A model generated the notes under the pieces. The model was not told the origin of the DNA. It made no database searches and saw nothing but the letters and a program-made list of their open reading frames with translations. Both the position numbers and the translations under genes were made by a program. Positions 44,636-53,569 of a DNA stretch of 64,000 bases are shown in pieces. Positions within the stretch are counted from its first letter, which is position 1. Every line of letters begins with the position of its first letter. The stretch covers positions 1-64,000 of the forward strand of contig CALIHW010000062.1 in the NCBI GenBank assembly GCA_938020525.1, given 5' to 3'. Source of the DNA: an uncultured Granulosicoccaceae bacterium. Lineage in GTDB: Bacteria; Pseudomonadota; Gammaproteobacteria; Granulosicoccales; Granulosicoccaceae.

Positions 44636-45330
44636 TAAAACGACTCGGTTTGTGGTCTTAAGTCGAGCTCATGCGTCCATACCGACCTTGGTTGTTGCGC
44701 CAGACGCAGATACTCGGCGGCTATCTCTTCTGTTTTCATCATCGTAGCCGGATCGGCTTTGTGCAACTCACGGCTGGCTGGGGTATCGATTAAACCATCG
44801 AGCAGTGTATGCACAACATGAATACCCGATGGTTGAAACTCACGCGCCAGTGACTGAGTTAAGCCACGCAGCGCAAACTTGGCTGAAGCAAAAGCCGCAA
44901 AGTTACGCCCACCACGGATTGATGCGGTGGCACCGGAAAAAATCATCGTACCGCCACCTGCATCAATCATTGAAGGTACAACCGACTGCGCCAGGCTAGC
45001 CGCAGACAACATCATGTTTTGCCAACAGGCTTGAAACTCATCTAGTTGTGTTTCAAGAAACGGTTTGATCACAAGCGTAGCAGGGTTGTGCACGACCAGC
45101 TGCGGTGCGCCGTATTGATCTATGATGCCTTGCACAGCAGATTGCACCGCATCACCATCAGAAAGATCGCAAGACAGCCCTATCTGGTTGTCCGTGTTGT
45201 TTACGATAAAAATGTTTGAGCGTCGCAAGCCAACAGACACATAACCGCTATCCGCAGCGACTTGCATTAATGTCTGGCCCAAACCAGAACCAGCACCAGC
45301 AATCAGCGCAAGCGGTCGTTGTTGTTTCAT
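44635..45330 (-). CDS. Atypical short-chain dehydrogenase/reductase lacking the catalytic tyrosine
   Basis: This is a Rossmann-fold SDR. The cofactor motif is GAGSGLGQ (residues ~12-19), NNAG is replaced by HNPA, the catalytic Ser region is FSGATASIRGG, and the usual YxxxK is FASAK, so Tyr is replaced by Phe. The remainder is a normal classical SDR (ALRGLTQSLAREFQPSGIHVVHTLLDG). Members with Phe at this position and an IHV-x-H-x-x-x-D-G ending form a recognisable subgroup with no clear reaction, so the change looks like a family trait rather than decay. It is first of two genes coupled with the amine oxidase. The start is ATG 45330 with AGGAT upstream and a ~350-base leader from the predicted promoter. 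Confidence 0.82.
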   Translation of the reverse strand: MKQQRPLALIAGAGSGLGQTLMQVAADSGYVSVGLRRSNIFIVNNTDNQIGLSCDLSDGDAVQSAVQGIIDQYGAPQLVVHNPATLVIKPFLETQLDEFQACWQNMMLSAASLAQSVVPSMIDAGGGTMIFSGATASIRGGRNFAAFASAKFALRGLTQSLAREFQPSGIHVVHTLLDGLIDTPASRELHKADPATMMKTEEIAAEYLRLAQQPRSVWTHELDLRPQTESF

Positions 45331-45685
45331 ATCTGTTTTATCCTATTCGAGTAGATGTTTTAAATCGCCAATGAATCGATGTTTGTATGGCCCATTTATC
45401 AAAACGCACTTTGACGTCACCCCGGTATCACATCCCATTATCTATAAGCACTCTATCTTTAAACCATCTATCCATAAGCCACCTATGCATGTGCAGCGTC
45501 AGTGCGCGATGTATGCCTAGGTGGCGATGTAATTAAGCGGTACCAGAACGCACATCCAACATAGGCACATGGAATAGCTTTAACGCAAACGCATAGGTGC
45601 GAAGCAGGCTCGCTGAGACAACTCCGATTGTCAGAATTGCTTGTGCCAGGCGACTTCACAATACAGGCACTTATCTGTGCTGCAA

Positions 45686-45713
45686 AATATACCTATCAGT
45701 AGATAGTTGTCAA
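45686..45713 (-). promoter_or_regulatory. Promoter with an internal palindromic operator, toward the SDR-amine oxidase operon
   Basis: On the minus strand, TTGACA (45708-45713) and TATATT (45686-45691) are spaced by 16 bases. The spacer contains CTATCTACTGATAG. This consensus-strength promoter with a palindrome between its hexamers is typical of TetR-family repression. The gene start lies about 350 bases downstream. Confidence 0.7.
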
Positions 45714-46090
45714 TGTCGAGAATCGAGTATTGGTACAGGCGAACTTACAGCAAATGTGGCAATTTCTGCCGCAACAACACCAAAGCGTAGTTTACGGAAT
45801 CCAGATACAGGCAGATTGTCTGTACTGATGATAGGCACAGTCAGTGAGTTGATGAACTAAAACAGAGTTTCAAAGCCGGATCACTGCAACCGTTTCACAC
45901 CTATATTATTAATAATTAAGCGTTTTTATAGCGTTCTAGTAACAGCACCCTCGCATGTTCGCCAGGGATTGTGATGGTTATTTTGTGATGCGCACATCCG
46001 TGGCCTAGCGCTGCTCACAACGACTTCCCTGCCCTGACCCCCAAAATGCATGGGCGGCTTATTTGTAATTGACCGATGTGAAATTGGGAC

Positions 46091-46138
46091 TTGATTTACG
46101 CAAAAACCACTATAGAATATCAATCTATCTACTGATAG
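46091..46138 (+). promoter_or_regulatory. Promoter and second copy of the palindromic operator, toward the cupin gene
   Basis: TTGATT (46091-46096) and TAGAAT (46113-46118) are spaced by 16 bases. The 14-bp palindrome CTATCTACTGATAG follows at 46125-46138, overlapping the expected start of transcription, and a further CTATCTAC half-site lies at 46143-46150. A 17-base stretch (CTATCTACTGATAGGTA) is identical in both operator copies, in opposite orientations relative to the map and the same orientation relative to transcription. Confidence 0.65.
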
Positions 46139-46182
46139 GTAACTATCTACCACCTTAGTTCAACTAAAACCGGGGTCAAATA

Positions 46183-46863
46183 ATGGAAATTAATGCTGAT
46201 TTTGAGCAAATCGCTACTGCACACACTGCGCAAATGGATTGGGTTGATTCACCAATTGTCGGGGTGAGTCGGCGCATGCTCGACCGTATCGGTGACGAAG
46301 TCGCCCGTGCAACCAGTATTGTGCGCTACGCACAAGGTTCCAGCTTCTCGCCACATGTTCATAGCGGAGGCGAGGAGTTTCTCGTTCTAAACGGAGTTTT
46401 TCAGGATGAGCACGGAGATTTTCCGGAGGGTACTTATATTCGCAACCCGATTGGCACAGCACACAAACCGGGTTCCGAACCCGGCTGCGAAATATTTGTC
46501 AAGCTATGGCAGTTCGATGATGCCGAAAAAGAAATTCTGCGCGTTGACACAGAAAAGTTAACCCTGAGCGCGCTGCCGAATACGCAAGGCGTCAGTAACG
46601 CAGTGTTGTATGAAGATGCACGCGAAACGGTACAAATACAACAATGGGATGCTGGCACAGAGCAATCTGTCGGAGATCCGGGTGGCGCAGAAATACTAAT
46701 GATCAGAGGAGCCATTAACTACGACGGTGAAACGTTTAGCCAACACGAATGGATACGCCTGCCCTGTAACAAGTCGGTCACCATGATGGCAGGTAACGAT
46801 GGCGCGAGAATTTGGATGAAAACGCGTCATCTCACAGAGATTAAAACGCCACCCTCTAGCTAG
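46183..46863 (+). CDS. Double-cupin protein, ChrR-like anti-sigma cupin type
   Basis: This 226-residue protein has two cupin domains (about residues 40-115 and 145-215). The first has the full metal motif HVHSGGEEFLVLNG..GTYIRNPIGTAH (two His, Glu, His), as in the ChrR sensor of singlet-oxygen response. The second cupin lacks a full ligand set (GDPGGAEILMIRG, then NKSVTMMAG). No zinc-binding anti-sigma N-terminus and no sigma factor gene are present, so it is more likely a metal-binding enzyme or sensor than an anti-sigma factor. The stop codon TAG at 46861 is supplied by the end of a palindromic element. It is first of the plus-strand set with the CMD and VOC genes. Confidence 0.83.
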   Translation: MEINADFEQIATAHTAQMDWVDSPIVGVSRRMLDRIGDEVARATSIVRYAQGSSFSPHVHSGGEEFLVLNGVFQDEHGDFPEGTYIRNPIGTAHKPGSEPGCEIFVKLWQFDDAEKEILRVDTEKLTLSALPNTQGVSNAVLYEDARETVQIQQWDAGTEQSVGDPGGAEILMIRGAINYDGETFSQHEWIRLPCNKSVTMMAGNDGARIWMKTRHLTEIKTPPSS

Positions 46864-47026
46864 TGGGCCACTTGATAAATAGAGTAACAGTTTTCTTCGC
46901 CACAGACGCCATAGCTGCGTTAAAAAAACTCGACGTAGGCCCTGCTATGCCTGCGTTTTTTTGCCTTGCGCTGACGCCTGTGGCTGTGAAAACTTAGTCA
47001 CCCTATTTATCAAGCGGCCCACTAGC
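46859..47026. repeat. 168-bp palindromic MITE-like element abutting the cupin gene
   Basis: GCTAGTGGGCC at the left is inverted as GGCCCACTAGC at the right. The arms continue inward with imperfect complementarity: TTGATAAATAGAGTAAC against GTCACCCTATTTATCAAG, CGCCACAGACGCCA against GACGCCTGTGGCTG, then AACTCGACGTAGGCC toward the centre. The transcript could fold into one long hairpin. Its outer TAG is the cupin stop codon. No other copy was seen in this window. Confidence 0.85.
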
Positions 47027-47151
47027 ATCCAGAAACAGCGCTACTGCGGTCGGCTCACGCGACGCGATATTTTACCGACTACATGTAGTTAGCTAATGGG
47101 TAGTCCCAAATGAATTTCAAATTACCCCTCTAATTTATAAGGAATAAAGCC

Positions 47152-47460
47152 ATGTTTGACTTCAACAATTTAAAGAAAATTCCCAAGCTTGCAGAACTCG
47201 CACCACAGGCAATGGAGGGATTTAAAGCACTCGATTCAGCGGCACTGGCAGAAGGTGCCATCTCAAAAAAGAATAAGGAACTGATGGCAGTTGCTGTGGC
47301 ACTGACAACCCAGTGTGGCTATTGCCTGGAAGTACATCGAAAGGCTGCAATAGCCGCTGGCGCCTCCGATCAGGAACTTGCAGAGACAGTCTTTGTTGCA
47401 ACGGCACTACGTGCAGGTGCGGCTCTCACTCACGGTACTCATCTGGTCGACGCCGGATAG
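47152..47460 (+). CDS. Carboxymuconolactone decarboxylase/AhpD-family protein
   Basis: The 102-residue all-helical protein carries the AhpD signature TQCGYCLEVHRKAAIAAG, a redox-active CxxC followed by His, and the downstream ATALRAGAALTHG helix. Members act as thiol-dependent peroxidase partners or as decarboxylases. The CxxCxxxH centre here favours the redox type. The start has AAGGA about 10 bases upstream. It lies 125 bases past the palindromic element and 110 bases before the VOC gene. Together with cupin, SDR and amine oxidase it suggests a response to an electrophile or oxidant. Confidence 0.85.
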   Translation: MFDFNNLKKIPKLAELAPQAMEGFKALDSAALAEGAISKKNKELMAVAVALTTQCGYCLEVHRKAAIAAGASDQELAETVFVATALRAGAALTHGTHLVDAG

Positions 47461-47569
47461 ATAACATTGTTCAAATTCAGGTTTCGACAAACCCTTTCTG
47501 TTTTCACTAACGTTTAATTAATAAGCGTTATTTTTTACCACAACCTAAAGTAAATTTAAGGATACAACT

Positions 47570-47944
47570 ATGTTAGCGTACTCAGTAATAGGTGCTAAAG
47601 ATCTTCCACGGGCTCAGGCATTTTACAATTCACTGCTAGAACTGGTAGGTGGCAAAGAATTGATGGGACTTGATAGAATCAAATTCTATGGTACTGATGC
47701 AGGCGGCGCTATGCTTGCTGTCTGTACCCCTGCTGATGGCAATGCACAGAGCTGCGGCAACGGGCAGCAGATTGCTATTCCCGGTGGGTCTCCCGAAGGT
47801 GTCGACGCACTCTACAACAAAGCCCTTGAGTTGGGTGCATCTGATGCAGGTGCTCCAGAACAGGCGTTGCCCTTCTTTTATGGTGGTTATGTTCGCGATC
47901 CTGAAGGCAACAAAATCGGCTTTGTTCACTTAACACCTGCATAA
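47570..47944 (+). CDS. VOC-family (glyoxalase/bleomycin resistance-like) protein
   Basis: This 124-residue single-repeat vicinal-oxygen-chelate protein has the family opening MLAYSVIGAKDLPRAQAFYNSLLELVG and the closing metal-site motif YVRDPEGNKIGFVH. The usual first-strand His ligand is replaced by Val (YSVIGAKDL), and an Ile stands where the last Glu would be, so the metal site is incomplete and the role may be binding rather than catalysis. AAGGA lies 8 bases before ATG. A strong terminator follows 25 bases after the stop, ending the set. Confidence 0.82.
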   Translation: MLAYSVIGAKDLPRAQAFYNSLLELVGGKELMGLDRIKFYGTDAGGAMLAVCTPADGNAQSCGNGQQIAIPGGSPEGVDALYNKALELGASDAGAPEQALPFFYGGYVRDPEGNKIGFVHLTPA

Positions 47945-48360
47945 TTTCAAATGTAACGGGCATTACGGAAAGACGCTTACAAGGGTAAGCGTCTTTTTTG
48001 GATACCAGAGAATCTGTAGCTTGCTTTTTCAGGACTACGCAATAAATTTATTCAGGTATCTGTATCCAGAAAGGTAACGCGTACGGTTTTTATCAGAACT
48101 AACAGAATTTGACATCCCCGCACATCGGTAGTGCGTTAATCTGATTGCACCATTCTCCAGCGGTAGACGGAGCAGGCGTCGAACTAACTGGGCTAATCTC
48201 CGGCGCGGTTACTGCAGGTGGGTTTGTTGATAGTGCTTTTTTTTCTCAGCTTTATTCAGCTTTAGTTTTAGTGACGACCTCAATGTCTGTGCCACAACCT
48301 ATTGGCAGGTATAATCAAGCCATAGTCAGGCAGTTAAAAATATTTTGTAGATGAAACAAG
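47945..48360. other. 416-bp region with a terminator, upstream of the TetR gene
   Basis: It holds the intrinsic terminator at 47969-47999 and a perfect TATAAT (48310-48315) about 45 bases before the TetR start, without a good -35. No copy of the 14-bp palindrome was found here, so autoregulation is not supported by it. No gene is seen. Confidence 0.45.
47969..47999 (+). terminator. Rho-independent terminator of the cupin-CMD-VOC set
   Basis: AAAGACGCTTAC, the loop AAGG, and GTAAGCGTCTTTTTT form a perfect 12-bp stem with a six-T tail. Confidence 0.92.
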
Positions 48361-48921
48361 ATGGACAGACGAACTGAACTTTTAAATTGTGCAGAAAACG
48401 TAGCAAGACGCCGCGGCTATGACGGCTTCAGCTACGCTGATCTGGCTGATGAAGTAGGTATCAGAAAAGCCAGTATTCACTATCATTTCCCGTCAAAAGC
48501 GGACCTGGCAGTGGCTTTGATCGAACGCTATGCCAGTACTTTTGGCGATGCACTTGCCGTCATCGATGAAACCTCCGATATCGCATCTGACAGACTGGCG
48601 GCTTATGTGCAAAGTTATCGCAGAGCCTTAAGCGGCGGCGCCAAGCTGTGTTTGTGTGTAGCCTTTGCAATCAGCCGTGACTCATTGTCTGAAGAAGCAT
48701 TGGCCGAGCTGGATGCCTTTCACGCAAGTAGCATTATCTGGTTAACCAAAACCTTTGAACTTGCGAGCAAGGACGGCAGCGTCACTCACACAGGCGATCC
48801 GACAGAAGAAGCAACCGCCTTGTTAGCCACAGTAGAAGGCGCTCAGCTGGTAGCGCGTGCTGCGAATAAAGTCGCAGACTTTGATCAGGCAACCCGGCTG
48901 TTTTTATCTCGACTCGCCTGA
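48361..48921 (+). CDS. TetR-family transcriptional repressor
   Basis: The N-terminal helix-turn-helix is FSYADLADEVGIRKASIHYHFPSKADLAVALIERY (about residues 22-56), the classic TetR DNA-binding block. The remaining ~125 residues form the ligand and dimer domain. The C-terminal domain contains a CLCVAFAISRDSLSEEALAELDAF segment like AcuR/NemR-type regulators that sense electrophiles through cysteines, so Cys in this segment are candidate sensors. ATG at 48361 follows AACAAG. It is the nearest TetR gene to the two palindromic operators at 45.7 and 46.1 kb and probably their repressor, though the link is inferred. Confidence 0.9.
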   Translation: MDRRTELLNCAENVARRRGYDGFSYADLADEVGIRKASIHYHFPSKADLAVALIERYASTFGDALAVIDETSDIASDRLAAYVQSYRRALSGGAKLCLCVAFAISRDSLSEEALAELDAFHASSIIWLTKTFELASKDGSVTHTGDPTEEATALLATVEGAQLVARAANKVADFDQATRLFLSRLA

Positions 48922-49386
48922 CAGGTGCGTGTCACTGCAAAACAGCCCGTAGCGTTCGACCATTTATTCAACAATTCACTCCCGGGAGTCTCGCGGCTCA
49001 ATCCGTGCGATCAATCTCGTTGCCATAACCTGAAGATGTTCAGCCAAGCGGTTCGAGCTCTCAGCAAGCCAAACGCCGATCGGCCAGCCGGATTCTTCCG
49101 GATCTGAATCTTCAACCGAAACCAGGCGTATCACCAAGGCACCTCGACTTGCAATCGCCTACTCACCCTCCAGAGCTGACCGGGTAATTTTCGAGAGTTG
49201 TTTGCTTGCCATGAGGATATTTGGTACTGAAATTGACGAAGGTGCGGGCCAAGCCCTCCCTCTAGCCCGGTTTATTCATGAAAATGACGGCATCCCGCTT
49301 GATCCTTGATTCCACAGCGACTTAAACCACAGCAATTCTCAAAACCGGTGATAATATAGAGCTCCAACTCGCACATTTAACGACTA
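48922..49386. other. 465-bp region before the defence operon, holding an IS-like end
   Basis: A 57-base copy of the element end also found at 2585-2641 lies at 49262-49318. A 60-codon plus-strand frame after the TetR gene is unconvincing. No other feature is seen. The copy lacks a matching right end, so the element is truncated just upstream of the Wadjet genes. Confidence 0.5.
49262..49318. mobile_element. Truncated mobile-element end upstream of the Wadjet operon
   Basis: These 57 bases are identical to 2585-2641 except for one base (CCCGGT for CCCGGA). They begin with the shared terminus CTAGCCCGG..TTATTCATGA. No inverted right end is found within the next kilobase. This is a remnant of the same repeat family and marks a possible edge of acquired DNA. 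Confidence 0.7.
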
Positions 49387-52300
49387 ATGCCTATATCGCA
49401 GCGCTGGCAGCTCAATCGCGCTGGCATCACCAATGTCTATCAGTACGAGAATGAGGTACTGACATTTCGCGATGGTCGGTTGCTGTTGCGCGGGGTTAAC
49501 GGCTCCGGTAAGTCAACGGCGATGAACATGCTGTTGCCGTTTCTACTGACCGGCAAAACCCGCGGCATTGATGCAGCCGGCGAACAGACCGGGGTATTAA
49601 AATCCTGGATGCTTTCCGGACGTGATGAAAAGCAACCAGTTGGCTACCTGTGGCTGGAGTTTTCCCGAACAGCACTGACCGACTCTGCCAACAACCAACA
49701 GCAAACCGAGCACCTGTCTTTTGGTTGCGGTATTAAAGCCAATAGAGCCTCGGATACTATTAACACCTGGTGGTTTGTAACCTCCCAGCGACCGGGCATC
49801 GATTTCCAGTTACTCGAACAGCAACTGCCGTTATCTGTTGACTCGCTTCGCAATGCCATTTCTCCCGATCCGGTATTTGCGCAAGACAAGCGTGCCGACT
49901 ATCGCGCTGAAGTAACGCGACGCCTCTACAGTGGCGCACCGATTGATTCATTTCTCGACCTGATCAATGCCGTGCGTAACCCTCGCGTAGGTGACCGAAT
50001 AGATGTCGACTTACCGCAGTATCTAATAGATGCATTACCAAACCTGTCTGAAACTGCGCTGATAGAAGCCGCTCGACCACTGGATGATCTTGACGAACAT
50101 CGACGCAATGTTGCAGATCTTAAAACCACCGCAACCGGCCTCGATGGCATCACTCGCACTTATCGCAATTACGCCGTCACAGAACTACAACACGAGTATC
50201 AACAAGGACGCCAGGTGTTGTCTACGTTACGCAGTAAACGGCGCGATTTAAAAACAGCACTGCAAAACACCACTGACGCAGAGCAGGCAGAGATCGACGC
50301 ACGCGAACATCAGGCAGAATCAGAACAAAAGATAGATCATTTACAAGAGCAGATTCATGCACTGGAACAATCACCAGCGTACACACAGGGTCAACAACTC
50401 GAAGACTTGCGTCGTCATGTTGAAAGTCTTGATCACACTCTGCAGCAAAACGCAAAAAATGTAGATAGGCTGGAATCAAGATTGCCGCAAGCAGCAGGTG
50501 CAGTTACACAATCAGAGCAACGCACAGAACAGCACTGGCGGGAGTTAACAGAAGAACTGACCAAAATAGCCCGCGATGCAGACAATTGTGCACTCAAACA
50601 AAAACCCCCAGGCATAATGCCAGTCGCGCGCCTTGCCATTGAAAATGCGGCATTGCCAAAGCTCAGCGAACCGCTGGAACCCTTCGACAGTAACAGCTGC
50701 AACTCGCAACTCAACGCAGTCAATAGTGCTGCTGCGGCACGCAAGGGCGATATCGAAACCATACGCCAACAGTACCGTGTTGTAGAAAAAGCTGAAGCTA
50801 CCTTTAAAGATGCAGACACAGATCGCAAACAGGCGAGTGATATAGTCGACGATAGCATGCAACGCTTTGAGCTCGGACGCGATAAGCTCAAATCCGTCAG
50901 ACAGCAGTGGGTCAACAGTGTTGCCGCCTGGGTAAAAGAAACAAGAAAGGCAATTGTTAGCGCAGTAACTCCAAGCGGCTTCGACAAGGTTCAAGCCACT
51001 TATCTCAACACATCAGATACCGATAGAGTAGAGCTCCAACAAGCAGAGCTGTCGATCTATCGGCAGGAGCTACACAGCGGAATCAGCACGTCCATCAACG
51101 CCCAACAACGGACTGTTATTACCCTTGAATCACAGCAAAAGGAAGCAGCTGATCGGCACGAACTGGCGCAACAAGAACTGACCCGGTTGCAGGCAATGAC
51201 AGAGCCTGAAGTCCCGTGTCTTAACTGGCAACACCGCAGCGGATCAAGCTTTGCGGATCTGGTCGATTTCAAAGAACACTTATCCGCTGCACAGCGCGCA
51301 GCTATTGAAGCCGCACTTGAAGCCAGTGGCTTGATTTCAGCCACGCTCTCTGCAGAAGGCGCGATGTTGGCTAATGGTGAGTTGATAGCGACCAGTGGCG
51401 ACCTGGCTGACAAGCCGTTAAGCACCCTGCTCAAGGTTACGTTACCGGAAAATTCAACCATTGAACAAAGTAGCGTGCTGAGTTTACTGGAAAGCATCAA
51501 TACAGATTGGAATACAACCCACTCAGCTACCATTACTGACACTGGTAAATTTAAACTTGGTGTACTCACCGGACAACACTCAAAAACGCAGGCAGAGTAT
51601 GTAGGCATCAGTGCGAGACGAGAAAAACTCGAAGCACTTCGTCGTGAAGCCAAAGAACAACTTAAGCACTGCGAAGAAGAACTGACTCATATCAGCGCCA
51701 CTCACAATGCCGCCATCGCTTTTCTGCAACAGCTCAATACACTGCGCGAGACACTACCAACTCTGACTGATGTAGATAGTGCGCAAGCCAGCGCCCTGGC
51801 ACTTGAAGAGCAGCTAGCGGTTGCAAGAGACAGATTACAGGAAAAAGAAAAACGCTTGAGTGATGCGGAAAAAAGTCTGCACGTGGCTGACGAAGAACAC
51901 CAACGTCTTTGCAACTCGCTATCACTGCCAACTAATAAAGCACAATTAAACACACTGGAGCTCACGTTAAACGAGATCACTATTCAGGCAGATAAATCAA
52001 AACGTCTGGCTGTGATTGTGACACAAGCCTGTCACGACTGGACCGCATCAGTTGAACATTTACGTCGTGCCGTGCAGGATCTGGAACTGGCAACAACAAG
52101 ACTTCGTGACAGCCAGTCAGAATACGATACACAGCAGGCGCGACTCAGCACGTTGCAAGCTACACTTGGCACCAGCTATCGTGAGGTTATAGGTGAAATA
52201 AAAGAATATAAAAGCCAGCTGCGGGTATGCAAAGAGGGCTTACCTGCGGCAAAAGAACACACGGAGGTTACTATTCGCGCAGCCGAAACCGCTCGAGGTG

Positions 52301-53565
52301 AAGTTAAAAACTGCACGGCAGCCCAACAACAGGCAGAACTTCATTGCGCAACGCAACATAAACATTTGCATCAAGTGACCGAAGTACCGGGACTACTTAC
52401 CGCCGTAGCACAACAGTCAGAACAACCACAGCCAGACATCACGCACCACAGTGCCGACGCCGACGGGCTGGATTCACTGCTTGCCACACTCAAAACGTTA
52501 CTGCCATCCGAAAATCAAAGTACCCATGCCGATGGTGTGCGAATTTCTTTGCGCCAACGACGCAACCTGCTCGGCGCCGGATGGGATGCCGAAGATCATC
52601 AACCCGATCAGTCACTGCCAATGAGCATCACGGTGACCGGTCCACTCGGTCAAATGCCAGTGGCAGAATCATTGATTACCGTGCAAACACAACTTACGCG
52701 ATTACAGGCATTGTTAACTGAAAAACAAGATCAGGCGTTACGCAATCTCTTGCAGGGCATGATCGCAAGAGAAGTCGCAGAAAAAATGTTTCAGGCAAAG
52801 CGATTGATTGATCGTATGAATGATCGACTCTCAAGCGTTACCACAAGCCATGGCATTGGCGTAAAACTGCGCTGGCGTCAATCACCCGATCTTGAGGACG
52901 CAGTTGCCAACACAGTAGCCATACTCGGCAAGCAGCCAGATCTGCGTACCGAAGAGGAAGAAAGTACCTTGCGTGAGGCACTGGCCAGCGCGTTGGACGA
53001 AGCACGCCAACTGTCACCAGATGCACCTTACAGGCACTTAATTGCCCAGGTATTCGATTATCGTGCATGGCATGAAATGCATGTGTTGCTACGCCGCGGT
53101 GAAGAAACAGCTAAGCGCCTGACCCGTCGAACACCATTGTCAGAAGGCGAGAAAAAACTCGTGTCCTATCTGCCATTGTTTGCAGCGGTTGCCGCCAGTT
53201 GCGATGCTCTGGCAGATACCGGCGAGAGTTCAGTGCCAAGATTTTTATTGCTTGATGATGCTTTTGCCAAAGTCTCTGAAGATAATCATGCAGCCCTCTT
53301 TGGTTTGCTGGTGGACCTTGATCTGGATTTTATCGCCACCAGCGAACGACTGTGGGGAACACATGCAAGCGTGCCCGGTTTAGCCATCACAGAAGTTGTT
53401 CGCGATACCGAGCTCGGTGCCATATTGCTCGAACACAGTCACTGGGATGGCAAAGAACTGCACTTATCTGCACCGATGAATCTGGAACAAGACACATGGA
53501 GCGGTGGTTTACTGCCAGTCGAGCAAACCGGTTACCAGCGGCCAGATTCACCTGCCACAGATTGA
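49387..53565 (+). CDS. jetC: Wadjet SMC-like ATPase JetC (TIGR02680 type)
   Basis: This is the SMC-family motor of a Wadjet anti-plasmid system, which extrudes DNA loops and triggers cleavage of small circular DNA by JetD. The 1392 residues have the N-terminal ATP-binding half with Walker A GVNGSGKST (36-44) and a long coiled coil from about residue 250 to 1100. They also contain a central hinge-like globular region (about 570-710). The C-terminal ATPase half has signature LSEGEK (1251-1256) and Walker B LLLDDAFAK (Asp1290-Asp1291). The TIGR02680 type is the one paired with DUF2397, DUF2398 and DUF2399 proteins, all of which follow here. It starts at ATG 49387, and its stop lies four bases before jetA. 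Confidence 0.93.
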   Translation: MPISQRWQLNRAGITNVYQYENEVLTFRDGRLLLRGVNGSGKSTAMNMLLPFLLTGKTRGIDAAGEQTGVLKSWMLSGRDEKQPVGYLWLEFSRTALTDSANNQQQTEHLSFGCGIKANRASDTINTWWFVTSQRPGIDFQLLEQQLPLSVDSLRNAISPDPVFAQDKRADYRAEVTRRLYSGAPIDSFLDLINAVRNPRVGDRIDVDLPQYLIDALPNLSETALIEAARPLDDLDEHRRNVADLKTTATGLDGITRTYRNYAVTELQHEYQQGRQVLSTLRSKRRDLKTALQNTTDAEQAEIDAREHQAESEQKIDHLQEQIHALEQSPAYTQGQQLEDLRRHVESLDHTLQQNAKNVDRLESRLPQAAGAVTQSEQRTEQHWRELTEELTKIARDADNCALKQKPPGIMPVARLAIENAALPKLSEPLEPFDSNSCNSQLNAVNSAAAARKGDIETIRQQYRVVEKAEATFKDADTDRKQASDIVDDSMQRFELGRDKLKSVRQQWVNSVAAWVKETRKAIVSAVTPSGFDKVQATYLNTSDTDRVELQQAELSIYRQELHSGISTSINAQQRTVITLESQQKEAADRHELAQQELTRLQAMTEPEVPCLNWQHRSGSSFADLVDFKEHLSAAQRAAIEAALEASGLISATLSAEGAMLANGELIATSGDLADKPLSTLLKVTLPENSTIEQSSVLSLLESINTDWNTTHSATITDTGKFKLGVLTGQHSKTQAEYVGISARREKLEALRREAKEQLKHCEEELTHISATHNAAIAFLQQLNTLRETLPTLTDVDSAQASALALEEQLAVARDRLQEKEKRLSDAEKSLHVADEEHQRLCNSLSLPTNKAQLNTLELTLNEITIQADKSKRLAVIVTQACHDWTASVEHLRRAVQDLELATTRLRDSQSEYDTQQARLSTLQATLGTSYREVIGEIKEYKSQLRVCKEGLPAAKEHTEVTIRAAETARGEVKNCTAAQQQAELHCATQHKHLHQVTEVPGLLTAVAQQSEQPQPDITHHSADADGLDSLLATLKTLLPSENQSTHADGVRISLRQRRNLLGAGWDAEDHQPDQSLPMSITVTGPLGQMPVAESLITVQTQLTRLQALLTEKQDQALRNLLQGMIAREVAEKMFQAKRLIDRMNDRLSSVTTSHGIGVKLRWRQSPDLEDAVANTVAILGKQPDLRTEEEESTLREALASALDEARQLSPDAPYRHLIAQVFDYRAWHEMHVLLRRGEETAKRLTRRTPLSEGEKKLVSYLPLFAAVAASCDALADTGESSVPRFLLLDDAFAKVSEDNHAALFGLLVDLDLDFIATSERLWGTHASVPGLAITEVVRDTELGAILLEHSHWDGKELHLSAPMNLEQDTWSGGLLPVEQTGYQRPDSPATD

Positions 53566-53569
53566 CCAG

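Larger units (their letters stand above)
45331..46182. other. 852-bp divergent regulatory region
   Basis: This lies between the SDR gene (minus) and the double-cupin gene (plus). It carries two copies of the palindrome CTATCTACTGATAG (45693-45706 and 46125-46138), each with a plausible promoter. An 87-codon plus-strand ORF (45597-45860) overlaps the first operator and is judged spurious. The remainder (about 45900-46080) shows nothing distinctive. Confidence 0.6.

Noticed and set aside
45597-45860. 87-codon plus-strand ORF in the divergent regulatory region
   Set aside because: It runs over a consensus promoter and operator palindrome and has an unconvincing composition.
46183-46863. Double cupin as a ChrR anti-sigma factor
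   Set aside because: The zinc-binding anti-sigma N-terminal domain is absent and no ECF sigma gene is nearby.
50433-51653. Minus-strand ORFs of 150-200 codons inside jetC
   Set aside because: They are antisense to the coiled-coil region, where biased Glu/Gln/Leu codons give open complements.
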